Positions 1 to 10,570 are shown, numbered from the stretch's first letter. The stretch: DNA of 64,000 nt from Odontocerum albicorne (GCA_949825065.1 OX463838.1:5496251-5560250); one strand, 5' to 3'. A program made the numbers and translations. The notes: generated from the sequence alone by a model not told the origin.

Positions 1-939
1 AACGGACTCATATTCAAACTGCACAAGTCAGGTATTCCCCTCAGACTAGTGCAAATCATCGCATCATTCCTTGAAAATCGCTCCTTCTCCGTCAAAATAG
101 ACGGTATAAACTCATCCCCTCGCCCCATTCTGGCAGGAGTGCCCCAAGGTGCACTGTTGTCCCCTATCCTGTATAACATATACACGAGCGATATGCCCCA
201 ATTTTCACGTACACATTGTATCACCGCGCAATACGCTGACGACACAGCCTTTCTCTCTTCATCGAAATATGAGTCCGTATCCCACAACAGACTGCAAGAC
301 TTCATTCCCATTCTGGAGCACTGGTGCACCAAATGGAAGATCAAAATAAATCCCACCAAAAGCACAGCAGTCCGCTTCTCACGCAGATACATCAAACCCA
401 TCAGAACTCTTAAACTCTTCGGCCAGAGCGTCCCATGGTCAAAACACGTAAAATACCTAGGCCTCACATTAGACAGTAGACTCTCGTGGCATAAACACGC
501 CCTCAATATCAAATCAAAAGCTCACGGAACACTCAAATCATTATTTCCCTTGATCAGTAAATACAGCAAACTTAGCACGCGCACTAAACTCCACCTATAT
601 AAAGCGATCGTCAGACCGCAACTGACATACGCCCTTCCGGTCTGGGGCCACGCGAAGAAAACAACGCTACATCACATTCAGATCATTCAAAACAAAGCCC
701 TCCGCATAATTTTAAAAGCACCCTACATCGTCCGTAATTCAAGACTCCACGCAGATACCAAACTACATACTATCCCCGAACATATGCGCGCTCTGGCCGA
801 AAGGTTCTACAGCTCTATATCCCGTCATCCCAACCCAGTCATAAAAGCCTTAGATAACTACAACGCGAACACCAGTTACAGACACACTCGTCCGAAATCA
901 ATATTGCGAAACATCCCCCCGACCCCCCCCCCTCTTTAA
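1..939 (+). CDS. Jockey-type non-LTR retrotransposon reverse transcriptase, C-terminal part
   Basis: The reading frame is open from the first base of the window to a TAA at 937-939, so the 5' part lies outside and the GTG at 49 is not a true start. The protein shows the late palm motifs of a LINE reverse transcriptase: GVPQGALLSPILYNIYTSDM followed by AQYADDTAFL, whose YADD holds the two catalytic aspartates. Downstream are the thumb-region blocks KYLGLTLDSRLSWHKH, LYKAIVRPQLTYALPVWG and IQNKALRIILKAP. This order and wording are typical of insect Jockey-clade elements, which copy their own RNA at a nicked chromosomal target. There is no RNase H domain after the thumb, as is usual for Jockey. 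No frameshift or stop is visible in these 313 codons, so the copy may be young or only lightly decayed. The clade assignment is from memory of the family. Confidence 0.85.
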   Translation, partial: NGLIFKLHKSGIPLRLVQIIASFLENRSFSVKIDGINSSPRPILAGVPQGALLSPILYNIYTSDMPQFSRTHCITAQYADDTAFLSSSKYESVSHNRLQDFIPILEHWCTKWKIKINPTKSTAVRFSRRYIKPIRTLKLFGQSVPWSKHVKYLGLTLDSRLSWHKHALNIKSKAHGTLKSLFPLISKYSKLSTRTKLHLYKAIVRPQLTYALPVWGHAKKTTLHHIQIIQNKALRIILKAPYIVRNSRLHADTKLHTIPEHMRALAERFYSSISRHPNPVIKALDNYNANTSYRHTRPKSILRNIPPTPPPL

Positions 940-1158
940 CTCTAATCATCCCCCCAAATGACCCCCCGATTGTCACTCTGAACACCCCATCATCGATAAT
1001 TCCTCCGGCAGATAGTTTACCCCCATAGGCAACCGCATTTCTCACCTTCAACAAACATTTTCTACACCTTAATATATTTATAAAAGTCACACACGTTTCC
1101 CCACTCATTTACTTATCTACATATACTTTATTCATTCTTATAATTTATTCACCATCAT

Positions 1159-1190
<32 letters not shown>

Positions 1191-1481
1191 CACCCATTCA
1201 ATATAAAACAGTGTGTGACGACACAAATTTATGTATATTTGTATTTAATATTATGTATATATCATCATATTTATATATGTATTTAATCGTTTATAATTTC
1301 TCATAATCATTCATAAAATCTAAACATTTACCACAAACCTATCCTTTCCCGATTCCCAAAAAGATCCAAAAATTTCCAATAAATATCTTAACAGTCAGTA
1401 AGGTGTCCTACCAACTTATCCGATGAAGGAGTAAGGTGTCCTACCATCGGACCGAAACTCCGAACAAGCTATCCATCACTT
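940..1481 (+). other. 3' trailer of the Jockey-like element and AT-rich flank
   Basis: The stretch just after the stop is C-rich (runs of C at 913-933 and 950-970), then AT-rich. A pure run of 30 T occupies 1161-1190. A 3' poly(A) tail of a plus-strand LINE would appear as A, so this T run is not that tail; it could be the tail of an element on the other strand or simple slippage. The true 3' end of the Jockey copy is not identified. Confidence 0.4.
1397..1446 (+). repeat. Short direct repeat, two copies
   Basis: The 15-mer AGTAAGGTGTCCTACC (with minor edge differences) occurs at about 1397-1412 and again at about 1430-1445, separated by a short spacer. No function is apparent. Confidence 0.6.
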
Positions 1482-1735
1482 GGTGAGTACGACGAAGAAC
1501 ACTCTAAGATGGTTTGGGCATGTCAAATTAATGAGTGGAGAAAGACTAAGAAAAAACAAATATTAAACACAAAGGTGAATCAAAGGGGTATGAGAAAAAG
1601 ACGAATAAAAGTATGGTTGGACCAAGTTATGTAATTATATTTAAAAATAACGAAATGCAGAAAGTCAGAAAAATTATAGGAGTTGTATAAGAAGATATAT
1701 GGTTGTAGAAAAGGCCTGCCTTGACAAGGCAATGG
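1482..1735 (+). pseudogene. Decayed LINE reverse transcriptase tail (relic 1)
   Basis: Around 1501-1555 the plus strand reads TLRWFGHVKLMSGERLRKN, a well-known block from the C-terminus of non-LTR retrotransposon polyproteins of insects. Further on, at 1660-1715, the equivalent of the conserved RSCxRRxMxVEEA block is still recognisable although broken by stops. Several in-frame stops make it non-functional. The same tail recurs at 14.5, 22.5, 28.4, 40.0, 41.4 and 49.6 kb, always on the plus strand. Confidence 0.65.
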
Positions 1736-2265
1736 CGAGATGGTATATTTTAATATATTGACAGAACAGAAAGAACCTGGAAAATTGAACAGTGTTGTTT
1801 TCTCCATTAAATACCTCAAAATCACTCAAAAAATTATGAGAAAAATCTAGTAAGTATCTCCGATATAAATCAAACACAGGATGCTTAAAGGTTAAACAAG
1901 CATTCTGGCCATTGAAAAACGGCACGGTTAAAGAATATACATAGGAAAAAAATGTACAGTGTTTTTTTTCGCGTCACTTGAGAAACTATACAATTGTAAA
2001 ATAATTAATTGAATTACTCAACTTTTTTACTGTAAAGTGTTAATTAGCGTCCTTAAACAACCAGTGTAATGAATTTCCCAGGCAACGTTGCGAAAGAGCG
2101 ATTAAAACTGTCATACATGCTTTACTAACCCTTGGGTCAACCCCTCCTAAGATCGGAGGTTGAACTCCCCCATTATATAATACAATAGCAAGTGTAAAGG
2201 ATGATAACAGGCGAGATTAAGTATAAGGTAGACCTACTGAATGGTGAAGGTGGAATGTGATTAAG
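1736..2265. other. AT-rich sequence without recognisable features
   Basis: I see no coding signal, tandem repeat or known element end here. Minus-strand frames of about 80 codons exist but their composition is that of random AT-rich DNA. Confidence 0.5.
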
Positions 2266-2395
2266 ACCTTCGTGGTAAGTAATGTCAAAGAACTTCGTGG
2301 TAAGTAATGTCAAAGACCTTCGTGGTAAGTAATGTCAAAGAAATTCGTGGAAAGTATAGTAATGTCAAAGACCTTCGTGGTAAGTAATGTCAAAG
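2266..2395 (+). repeat. 25-bp minisatellite, five copies
   Basis: The unit ACCTTCGTGGTAAGTAATGT plus CAAAG is repeated at 2266, 2291, 2316, 2341 and 2371. The fourth copy carries a 5-base insertion. The copies are almost identical, which points to recent local slippage or unequal exchange. Confidence 0.9.
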
Positions 2396-2562
2396 AACTA
2401 AATAAATAGATTTGTACATACATGACTATATTTTTTATCAAACACTCAAAACCTTATTGCCTTATCTTGATATACCATATTCAGAAATGGATAAAACGAA
2501 TTTAAGACATTGAGAAAAATAACAAATGCATCGCCATATTTTTGTTTTTAAGACTTGTAGCA

Positions 2563-3105
2563 TTAACCTTTCCTGTCCTGTGATGTGTAACTAGTACACA
2601 TTGCTTCTAAAAACTTTAATATCAATAAATATAATAAATACTGGGTTCAGATTTAAGGTATTCCTCCGTAATACATTTACGCATTGAATGAAAAAATAAT
2701 ATTTATAATAATAATTAGCAATTATCGGCCACATCAGGTATATTTTGTGAAAATCGGGAATAAATTCACCTACACAATCAAACGTGTGCCAGTGTGTGAC
2801 TTAGGTATATTCATTCTAAAACCCGCTATGGGTGAGGAAGCGAAGCTATTCACGCCTCACTCTTACTCTACTTTGGTATATGGGAACGCAAGAAATATAA
2901 TCTCAGTTCACTCGCTTTTCTCGCTCAGTAGCTTAGCGTGTTTCGTTCAAGATGCTCGCTTCGCCCGTTCTGTGAACGTCGTCTGATGTTTTTTTTCATG
3001 TTTTAAGCAATTAAATTTCAATTATTATCACTTTTGACTACAAATTATATTAATTTAAATCGCTCATTTTTACAAGTGTATTGAATACACATGTAAAAAT
3101 GCAAT
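2563..3105 (+). mobile_element. TTAA-flanked piggyBac-like miniature element, copy A (right end lost)
   Basis: The copy starts with TTAA at 2563-2566, followed by CCTTTCCTGTCCTGTG, close to the family terminus. It is collinear with the other copies through the internal marker GTGTGCCAGTGTGTGAC (about 2785) and the subterminal TGTATTGAATACACA (about 3078). After that it diverges and the terminal inverted repeat is missing. A perfect interrupted palindrome, ATGTGTA-ACTAG-TACACAT, lies at 2583-2601 near the left end. There is no coding capacity. The 100-codon plus frame at 2684 only reflects the element and is interrupted in other copies. Assignment to piggyBac is inferred from TTAA flanks and CCY-type ends seen in better copies. 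Confidence 0.7.
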
Positions 3106-3140
3106 GATACATATAACAATAAAGATGCAAGAGAAAATGT

Positions 3141-3291
3141 TTTCGACGCCATTTTTAACTGAATTAAATTTAAACAGTTTATTGAATCAGTTTCTATTGA
3201 AACCTGTGAACAAAAACTGATTCAAGTCGTATTCAACTTTTGTTGAACAACTTTAATCGGTCAACTAAACTTGAACCGTGGGAACGCGCCT
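3141..3291 (+). mobile_element. Right-end fragment of the PIF/Harbinger-type miniature element
   Basis: From TTTCGACGCC at 3139 to about 3291 the sequence matches, with scattered changes, the last ~150 bases of the complete element at 45403-46047. It ends in the same inverted terminus (TTGAACCGTGGGAACGCGCC) directly followed by TTA at 3291-3293, the expected target trinucleotide. The left two thirds of the element are absent. Confidence 0.7.
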
Positions 3292-3294
3292 TAA

Positions 3295-3324
3295 ACCCGA
3301 TGTGTGTTACTTAGCGCCGGGTAC
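3295..3324 (+). mobile_element. End fragment of the 164-bp hairpin element
   Basis: CCCGATGTGT...CCGGGTAC here matches the right arm of the hairpin element at 27401-27564, including the terminal CCGGGTAC. The rest of that element is missing. The Harbinger fragment joins it exactly at a TTA, so one element probably inserted into the other. Confidence 0.6.
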
Positions 3325-4019
3325 TGTATTTGTTTTATGTGACACTGTTTATTCCATTTTGTGTTTGATGAAACAAATTATAATGTCGTTAAACTTCCAT
3401 AATGTTAATGCTTTAACTATGATTAATATTAAATTAATTGGTGTTATTTATTTTTGGTAAACGTTCGTTTTTTTTTTTAATATTATTTCAATTTAATATA
3501 TCTTTTCAGCCTCAATGTGTTACATATAGGGATGTTATATGCAGCTTTGGGAATCATTTGAAGACAACTTTTGTTATTGTACTTAAACATATAAACTACA
3601 TTCTACCTGGTTCTGTGGAATGCAATGGTCTGCCTCTGAGTGTAGAAGATAAAGGTGGAGTTAAAACAAGTACTTGAACACAGTCTTTTTTGAAAATGTA
3701 TTATATAATTTCATATAAGTACAACAGACTACACATAAAGCCAAATGTGTTACTCTCACATATCAAAAGATCTATTAAGATTTATTTGTATTTCGTCTTC
3801 TCTTTGTAAGTTTTCTGTGGTCTCGCAACAACACACATATGCTAATGTAAAGGAAAACATAACTGATTCAAAAGAAAGCCACTTAAAACTACGAGCTCAT
3901 CCTTCAACACCCTCTTAGCTGAGACACACGTCCACCATTAGGAGGACAAACTCAGGTGCAAAGACTCCAGGTATTCAGTTTACACTCTTAAACTCACAAA
4001 CTATAATATAAAAATTTTA
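3325..4019. other. Mostly unassigned; holds one copy of a dispersed repeat (3740-3830)
   Basis: Around 3740-3800 the plus strand reads KPNVLLSHIKRSIK before decaying. It is alignable to KPHVLLSYRRRSINGRFLCS at about 13526-13590, so both are copies of the same unidentified repeat. No other element or gene is recognisable. Two short plus frames (3278-3460 and 3438-3677) have no family resemblance that I can see. Confidence 0.45.
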
Positions 4020-4932
4020 GTAAATAAGCGGCAACATGAAAAATGTTGAAAAAAGTTAACCCTCCCATTATTTTGTAAGCCTCTAGCACACATTTACTAC
4101 AATACATAAAACTGTCGATAAATAAACAGTAAAAAAACAATTGTTAAAAAAAAGTAAATAGTCACATTATTTTGTAAACCTCTTGCACACATTAACTACA
4201 ATACATAAAACTGACGATAAATAAACAGTTATAAAATAATTGTTAAAAAAAAGTAAATAGTCACATTATTTAGTAAACCTCTGGCACACATTATCTACAA
4301 TACATAAAAATTACGATAAATAAACAGTAATAAAACAATTGTTCAAAAAAAGTAAATCCTCACGTTATTTTGTAAACCTCAGGTACACATTTACTACAAT
4401 ACATAAAAATGACAATAAATAAACAGTAATAAAACAATTGTTCAAAAAAAGTAAACACTCACATTATTTTGTAAACCTCTTGTACACATTTACTACAATA
4501 CATACAAATTACGATAAATAACAGTAATAAAACAATTGTTTAAAAAAAGGAGGCCCTCACGTTATTTTATAAACCTCTGGCACACATTTACTACAATACA
4601 TAAATATGACAATAAGTAAACAGTAATAAAAAATTGTTGAAAAAAAGTAAGCCCTCACGTTATGCTGTAAACCTCTTGCACACATTTACTACTATACATA
4701 AATATGACAATAAATAAACAGTAATACAACAATTGTGAAAAAAAACCCTTACGTAATTTTGTAAATCTCTTGGTCACATTTACTCCAATACTTAAAAATG
4801 ACAAAAAATAAGCAGTAATAAAAGCATTATTCAAAAAAAAGTTAATCCTTCCATTACTTTGTAAACCTCTTCCACATATTTACTACAATACATAAAAATG
4901 ACGATTAATAAGCAGTCATAAAACAATTGTTT
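4020..4932. repeat. ~99-bp tandem repeat array, about nine copies
   Basis: The landmark GTAAACCTCT recurs at 4075, 4174, 4273, 4372, 4471, 4569, 4667, 4761 and 4861, giving a period of 94-100 bases. Each unit also carries ACATTTACTACAATACATAA, GATAAATAAACAGTAATAAA and CAATTGTTAAAAAAAAGTAA. Copies differ by roughly one base in ten and have small indels, so the array is not fresh. No open frame is shared across the units. The array is cut at its right edge by a miniature element and resumes briefly after it. Confidence 0.92.
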
Positions 4933-5565
4933 AACCCTTCCCTTACGGTGCTAAAATTGAAACGCGCGCTCCGGTGTTGGGTAGTGAGTACGCGATCAAA
5001 AATTAGCGATTTTAAATCGGAAAAATAAGAACATTCATAGATAATCCCCTTAATTAATTATAATTGAAGTTAAAAATTATAATAATTGAGATTTATTTGC
5101 TGAAAATATTAAAAAATCATCTGGCAATGCTCACAGAACGGGCGTAGGTCTAATATATTTGCAAGCCCAGAAGCTACTGCGGCGCGGAGCGTTAGTGGCT
5201 TACCCCGGCGTGGCTTACGCTTGCGACGATTGAGACAATTGAGCTCATCGCAATTCAGTGGAGTATGCAAGAGTGAGATGCGAATATAGTGTTGCGCTTC
5301 CCGCATACTCTTCACCTACCGTCAAGACACAAGGTCAAGGCACTCACAGCGTTTAAATGCGAATTTGTTTCCGATCTTCACAAAATACCCACGATGTAGT
5401 CGATAAATTCTGATTATTATAAATATTATTTTTTAAATCAATGCGTAAAAATACTATGGAGGAACACCTAAAATCTTAATCTTGTATTTATTATATTTAT
5501 AGAGATATTGATGGTTATTAGAAGCAACGTGTAGAAGATACCCAACACAGGGAAGGAAAGGTTAA
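4931..5565 (-). mobile_element. TTAA-flanked piggyBac-like miniature element, copy B (both ends present)
   Basis: Both borders are intact. TTAA at 4931-4934 is followed by CCCTTCCCTTACGGTG, and the other end reads CACAGGGAAGGAAAGG followed by TTAA at 5562-5565. The element lies in the minus orientation relative to copy A. It sits in the CAATTG-TTAA-AAAAAAG part of a 99-bp array unit: the left flank ends CAATTGTTAA and the right flank continues TTAAAAAAAAGTAAACTCCC as an array unit would. This shows a four-base TTAA target with exact duplication. No coding capacity; the minus frame at 5109-5315 is not conserved in other copies. Confidence 0.85.
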
Positions 5566-5997
5566 AAAAAAGTAAACTCCCCTACTCATACTGCCTCAGA
5601 TTCACCATCAGCGAAAAAGAAAAAGTAAAAATGATGCTATATAAATTTTCATTTTATTATACCAATTATTTAAAGATAAAACACTTAGCAATTTTATTAT
5701 TCTCAGATTTCGTATCACATTTGTTGAAAAAAAGACATCACTCTTTGACAATACATTCAACCGCATTTTCCCGTTAACATTAGTCACTGCTGTCTCAAGA
5801 CTCAAGGAGAATAAAGAATGTGAAATTTTTGAAAAGAATCCAATTCATATGTTTGCAAACTGTCACAAGACAATATATACTCGTATGTATTTCACTTCGT
5901 TTGTTGTTTGATGGGTCGTTTATCAGACTTTATACAAACTTTACTTCGTCAAAGGCGAATAATGTAACACGGGTGAGAAAATTACATTTCTTACATT
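5566..5997. other. Short remainder of the 99-bp array, then unassigned AT-rich DNA
   Basis: The first ~25 bases continue the tandem unit interrupted by the miniature element. The remainder shows no recognisable feature. Confidence 0.4.
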
Positions 5998-6245
5998 GAA
6001 AGTAGGTTCTTGTTAAAAATTATAACTGAAATATATTGTTTAGTAACCGATCCACTATGGATCTCGTGGTAGGACGGGAAACATTTTATTGCTCTCTATG
6101 GTGAATCTCTTGATATCAATATTTAACATAATGCGGCGTCATATTTCAAAAATATATTTTTTGACAGATCGGTTATGATATTTTTTAATAAAAAACAAAG
6201 TAAAAGTCGACAAAAATCATTTCTACATTATTGTCAATCAACAGT
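5998..6245. repeat. Dispersed ~250-bp repeat, copy 1
   Basis: This block aligns with 8690-8958. Shared landmarks are AGTAGGCTTTTGTT-like text at the start, GACGGGAA, ATGGTGGAT-like text, TTGCGGCGTCAT and GTCAGATCG. Divergence is considerable. Both copies lie downstream of a minus-oriented TTAA-flanked miniature element. The origin is unknown. Confidence 0.6.
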
Positions 6246-7176
6246 TAAACGATGCCACTCTCAAAACTAACCAATTTCATTTAAACTTACCATCTTTAGT
6301 TACTTCCTGTGCCACTTCATTCCAAAGTGATTTTATTACAGGTACATTTTTGTATAATTTGCTCGATGGGTTCCACAAAAGCTTCCTTTTATACACAGCT
6401 GTTATTAAAACTTCCTCCATCTTGTAAAATCACTTCGTGACACAATAAAATTAACCGTCACGTCTGTTCGCTAGGCGACTCACTAGGTGACTAATAGTCA
6501 CGTAGCGTGGCGTGAAGCGTGCAGTGTAGCCATTGCATCTAAGCACCAAGCGAGACTCTTACTTGTGTGGCCGAAGCCTAAGTGTTTTTGGCTACATCGT
6601 GATACTCAAAACAATATTCAAATATTTCTTTCTTTTTTGCGTATATTTGATAATAACCATATTTATTTATTTATTTATTTAATTAACGACACAACAGTGT
6701 CTTTATATACAAATGAACATGTGACAGGTTATACAAGTAGTTAAAATTATTGACAAATAATACAAAACTTTATCTCAAACTAACATGAAGATACAAAAAG
6801 CAGTAGTAATAATAAATTACAGTCATCGTTTTAAATTTATTTAATAATCTTTGAGAATTTTGTGGGAATTTTATGGATATATATTGAGATATAGAAAACA
6901 CATGGCCTCATTAGTAGAATGAAATGCAAGTTGCTTTGCAGAATTAAAAGCTTCATACATGTTGATGCAGGGCTACTCAACTCCAGATGCAAAGTATTGT
7001 CCTTAATGTTTGGTTTATATTACGTTATTTATATTAATAAAGGAGAGCACAAAGTTGTAAAGTATTGGATTTTACTTATAAATATGATAACATGGAATAT
7101 TGTTATTTATTATTTCATTCCAGCCTTCAAATGTAATATTTAAAAACCTTGTGTGAAAAACCATTTATTGGTTTTA
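6246..7176. other. Unassigned, with a (TTTA)n tract at 6658-6682
   Basis: The TTTA tract followed by ACGACACAACAGTGTC resembles the antisense tail of LINE-type repeats such as the one at 49.9 kb, but only about 40 bases are comparable. Otherwise nothing is recognisable. Confidence 0.35.
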
Positions 7177-7245
7177 TAAGGAATCAAACGCGAAACTTAT
7201 TGGCCGAGAGTGGGCCATTCTACCTACTAGGCCATAGAGGTCATC
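7177..7245 (-). repeat. tRNA-like sequence, probably a SINE head
   Basis: The minus strand holds a box A-like TGGCCTAGTAGGTAGAATGG and, about 40 bases later, a box B-like CGTTTGATTCC. The arms do not complete a cloverleaf and the acceptor halves do not pair. It is therefore a tRNA-derived relic and not a functional tRNA. Confidence 0.45.
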
Positions 7246-7382
7246 CAATGTCAGATAATATTCTTGTTTTTTAAGTACTCTATCCTAAAATGTATACTAC
7301 TATACGACAATCTCATCCAAAAAAAAAAAGAAATAAGTTAAATAAACCTTAAGTAAAAACCAGACCTTTTAAAAAAATGTAC

Positions 7383-7454
7383 ACCAACGGGAATCGAACC
7401 CGTCATTCCTGGTTTGGATCACAAGCGTCTTACCAACTAGGTAATTGAGATCGT
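7383..7454 (-). repeat. tRNA-like sequence with intact T arm, probably a SINE head
   Basis: On the minus strand CTAGTTGGTAAGACGC resembles box A, and ACGGG-TTCGATT-CCCGT forms a perfect five-pair T stem with a seven-base loop that contains a consensus box B. The anticodon stem pairs at four of five positions. The acceptor halves do not pair and position 33 is not T, so I do not call a functional tRNA. A similar relic lies 200 bases away, and others at 39.57 and 42.34 kb. Confidence 0.55.
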
Positions 7455-8033
7455 GTAGATCAATGTTGTTATATTGTTAAATAGCCCTAGATTGCAAAAA
7501 GGTTAACATACATAATTTTGATTGAACATTATAAAACACGGAAGTAAAGTGAAATGTTTTTAATCACATTTTTGAAACTAGAAAAAACAAACAACCAAAT
7601 CCTAATCAATTTAAAATATTAGCCAACTTAGATTTCAAACAAAAACAAGCCAAATTAGATTTCAAGTGAAAAAAGTTAGGAAATAAGCACTAAGAAAGAT
7701 CTGAAACCTTTGGCAAGGAACAACTGGGATAAAAGAGGGAAATAAATTAAAGGGCGAAAATTTCTCCACTCTTATTCCGCCTTCCTTCTCCACAACAAAA
7801 GAGGCAAACAGATGACAGGTATTGGCGATAGCCTGCCCTCCAGAGATAACAACGAAAAGGTGCCTGTTAATTGGATTTTTGCGTTAACGTATCAATTTGA
7901 TTGAAAATAAATTATACAAAGAGGTTTCTTTTTAGTGAATATTAAGGGATAGAGCTGGCTTTGAAAAAAATAAACATTTTATAGTGGGATAATATTTGGG
8001 AGAAAAAATCGCTTCATTAGCCCTTATACATAC
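7455..8033. other. Unassigned AT-rich sequence
   Basis: No coding, repeat or RNA signal is recognisable. A SINE body attached to the tRNA-like heads cannot be delimited without a second full copy. Confidence 0.4.
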
Positions 8034-8639
8034 TTAACTTTCTGTGCTAAAAAAAATCTTGCGTTCCTGCGCTGTGTATTCAATACATGTAAAAATGAAC
8101 GATTGAAAATCGGAAAAATAAGAATGCCATATTCATAGCCAATCGCTTAGATTAATTAAATTTGAAGTCAAAAATGATAATAATTGAAATAAAATTGCTG
8201 AAAACCTAAAAAAAAACATCGGACGACGTTCACAAAACGGGCGAAGCGACCACCTCAAACGAATGCCTGAAAACTACTGAAGCGAGAGAACTGAGATTCT
8301 ATTTCTTGCACTCTCATATACCGAAGTAAAGTGAGAGTGAGACGTGAATAGCGTCGCTTCCTCAACCATAGCGGTTTTTTTAAATGAATATACCTACGTT
8401 GTACACTAGCGCATGTTTGATTTTATTGCTGAATTTATTCCCGATTTTCACAAAATATCTCTGATGTGGCCGATAAGGGATAATTATTATTAATATTATT
8501 TTTTTCGTTCAATGCGTAAATGTATTACGGAGGAATACCTAAAATCTGAACCCAGTATTTATTGTATTTACCATATAGAGAAATAAAGTTTTTAGAAGTA
8601 ATGTATACTAGTTACACATCACAGGGAAGGAAGGGTGAA
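8034..8639 (-). mobile_element. TTAA-flanked piggyBac-like miniature element, copy C
   Basis: The left border reads TTAA-CTTTCTGTGC at 8034. The right border reads CACAGGGAAGGAAGGG followed by TGAA, one change from TTAA, at 8636-8639. The internal order of landmarks is the reverse complement of copy A. No open frame is conserved. Confidence 0.8.
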
Positions 8640-8689
8640 AGTCGTGAAAAGCAAAAAAAGGTGTTCGAGTGTGAAAATCATAATAATTA

Positions 8690-8958
8690 CGTAAAAAGTA
8701 GGCTTTTGTTCAAAATTACATATAATTGAAAATCGTTGTTTGTAAACTTATTAACTACGAATCCCGTTATATGACGGGAAGCGTTTTCTTGTCCCCCATG
8801 GTGGATTTCGTGATAACAGTATTTAATGTATTGCGGCGTCATCTATCAAAGAGAAAAGCAAGATATTTTTGTCAGATCGTTAACGACATCTTTTGAATGT
8901 CGCAGAAGTTATATGAGTAGTCGGTAAAAATAATTTCTATATGACCGTAAATCAACCT
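8690..8958. repeat. Dispersed ~250-bp repeat, copy 2
   Basis: Counterpart of 5998-6245, sharing TTGCGGCGTCAT, GTCAGATCG and the flanking order. It begins only about 50 bases after copy C of the miniature element, whereas copy 1 begins about 430 bases after copy B. Confidence 0.6.
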
Positions 8959-10059
8959 ATTTGTAATCACTAAACGTTTACGAATGGTAGTATTATGTAA
9001 TCACCAAATCGCATATATTATATCTACAACATTTGATTTACTAAATATAATATATTTGCCATCTCCAATGAATGTATATTTCTTTTTTTTTTTTAAGAAT
9101 TTTACACTTCTAGGTCGATATCGGAACTTTTGTAATGAAGTCAGTGAACGCCTATAATTAATCGTTGTTCCTTTTTTGGCTTTGATATAGTAGCAAAAAT
9201 TATCTCTGTCAGTCACAACAAATTATCGTAAATTAACAAATCCATCTACAATTGACTATTAATAAAAAATGTGTGGTATATACGTGTTAAAATACTATTA
9301 CATAACTTCCATGTAATGGAATTGAGAGAGGACAGCACGTTTATCTTAACCATATTTACATAAACGAGGGAAGGTCAATAAATTCACAATGAAGGGGTTA
9401 AGGTAGGGGGCAGTAGTGCCCATGTGCATGTGCCGAGAATATGACAATTTTTTAGTATATTCAATAAGTGTTTGTCTTATTTTGACAGTATTGTTTAAGA
9501 TATTGTCGGGAGAGTATGTCAAACGTTAATTACATCCCATATATGGAAAAAAATGAGAATCGTGTCGTCATTAAGTTTCTAACAAAACAAAGAAATCTAA
9601 AATCATTTTGAAAAATATGTTAACCGGTTAACGGGGACTGTGGCCCTGGAAAAATGATGGTTTACAAGTGGCATAGTAATTTTAACCAAAGGAGAAAATC
9701 GATTGAATACGACCTCTGAATCACCCTCCCTAAACCCCAGATTTGGTTCTGTTTGACTATTATTTGTTTCCAAATAGGAAGAAAACACTTCGAGGGATGA
9801 AATTTATGAACGATGAACAAAAAGATAATTTCGACTTATTTTGAGGGCAAAAGCAATTTTTTTGTGGGTATAAATAAGCTTATTGAAAGATCTCAAAAGC
9901 GTATTAGAGTTGAATATATTGAAAAGGAAAAATGAAAAATGTTTTTATCTCCGTTTTCCCCTTCATTCCGAGAATTTATTGACCTCTCCTCGTATGTCTG
10001 GCTGGAACACGAGAATTAAATTTTGAAAGAAGGAAAGGTAATGAATAAGAGAAACAGAA
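8959..10059. other. Unassigned AT-rich sequence
   Basis: I see no coding frame with recognisable protein similarity, no tandem repeat and no element ends in this 1.1 kb. Confidence 0.45.
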
Positions 10060-10570
10060 GGAAATATACGATATTAATAGTTGTGGAGGAAGTCAACCTT
10101 TTCTCAGTTCACCTCTACAATTGATACACATGTTTGCATTGTAAATTTGTTCAGTAAATCTTTCGTCCTTTTCTATTCAATATGTCCAAATTATAATACG
10201 TCAAAGTGCCTATCTTCGGTCTACTTAAGACATCATTTTTTATCTTACATTCAACTCGAACAATTACATGTTTTATTCTTCCATACATCAACATAACATA
10301 TATTTTTCTAAGTGCCCGCATTCACATCGAGTATACTCGGATCCTTTATTCAATATTATCCACGCCACTGTAACGTTTTCAGTTGCCATTTAACCGCTGT
10401 TGTAATCCATCATTTTGGTAGATAAAGATTTTGCTTAGTATATATATTTTAATGATACATTAACTTTTATCTTTTTGCATCTCGCCTTTAATATCTCTTT
10501 CCACATTTTCATCATTTGAGAATATACTTTTCATCTCGGTGTAACTCCACTAAGTGTGGGACACATTCAT
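10060..10570 (-). repeat. Unclassified interspersed repeat, copy 1
   Basis: Bases 10170-10440 match 46278-46567 with few changes (shared TATTCAATATGTCCAAATTA, AAGTGCCCGCATTCACATC and CCACGCCACTGTAACG). A more diverged relative lies at 17450-17900, sharing CTGAGAATATACT-like text. The minus strand gives a long, nearly open translation with few stops, which suggests a piece of a LINE coding region in antisense, but I do not recognise the protein. The strand is a tentative choice. Confidence 0.5.

Noticed and set aside
1161..1190. Poly(A) tail of the Jockey-like element
   Set aside because: The run is T on the plus strand, whereas the element's RNA strand is plus, so the orientation is wrong.
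7383..7454. A functional tRNA gene on the minus strand
   Set aside because: The T arm is good, but the acceptor halves do not pair and the anticodon loop is atypical. Similar relics nearby fit a SINE head better.
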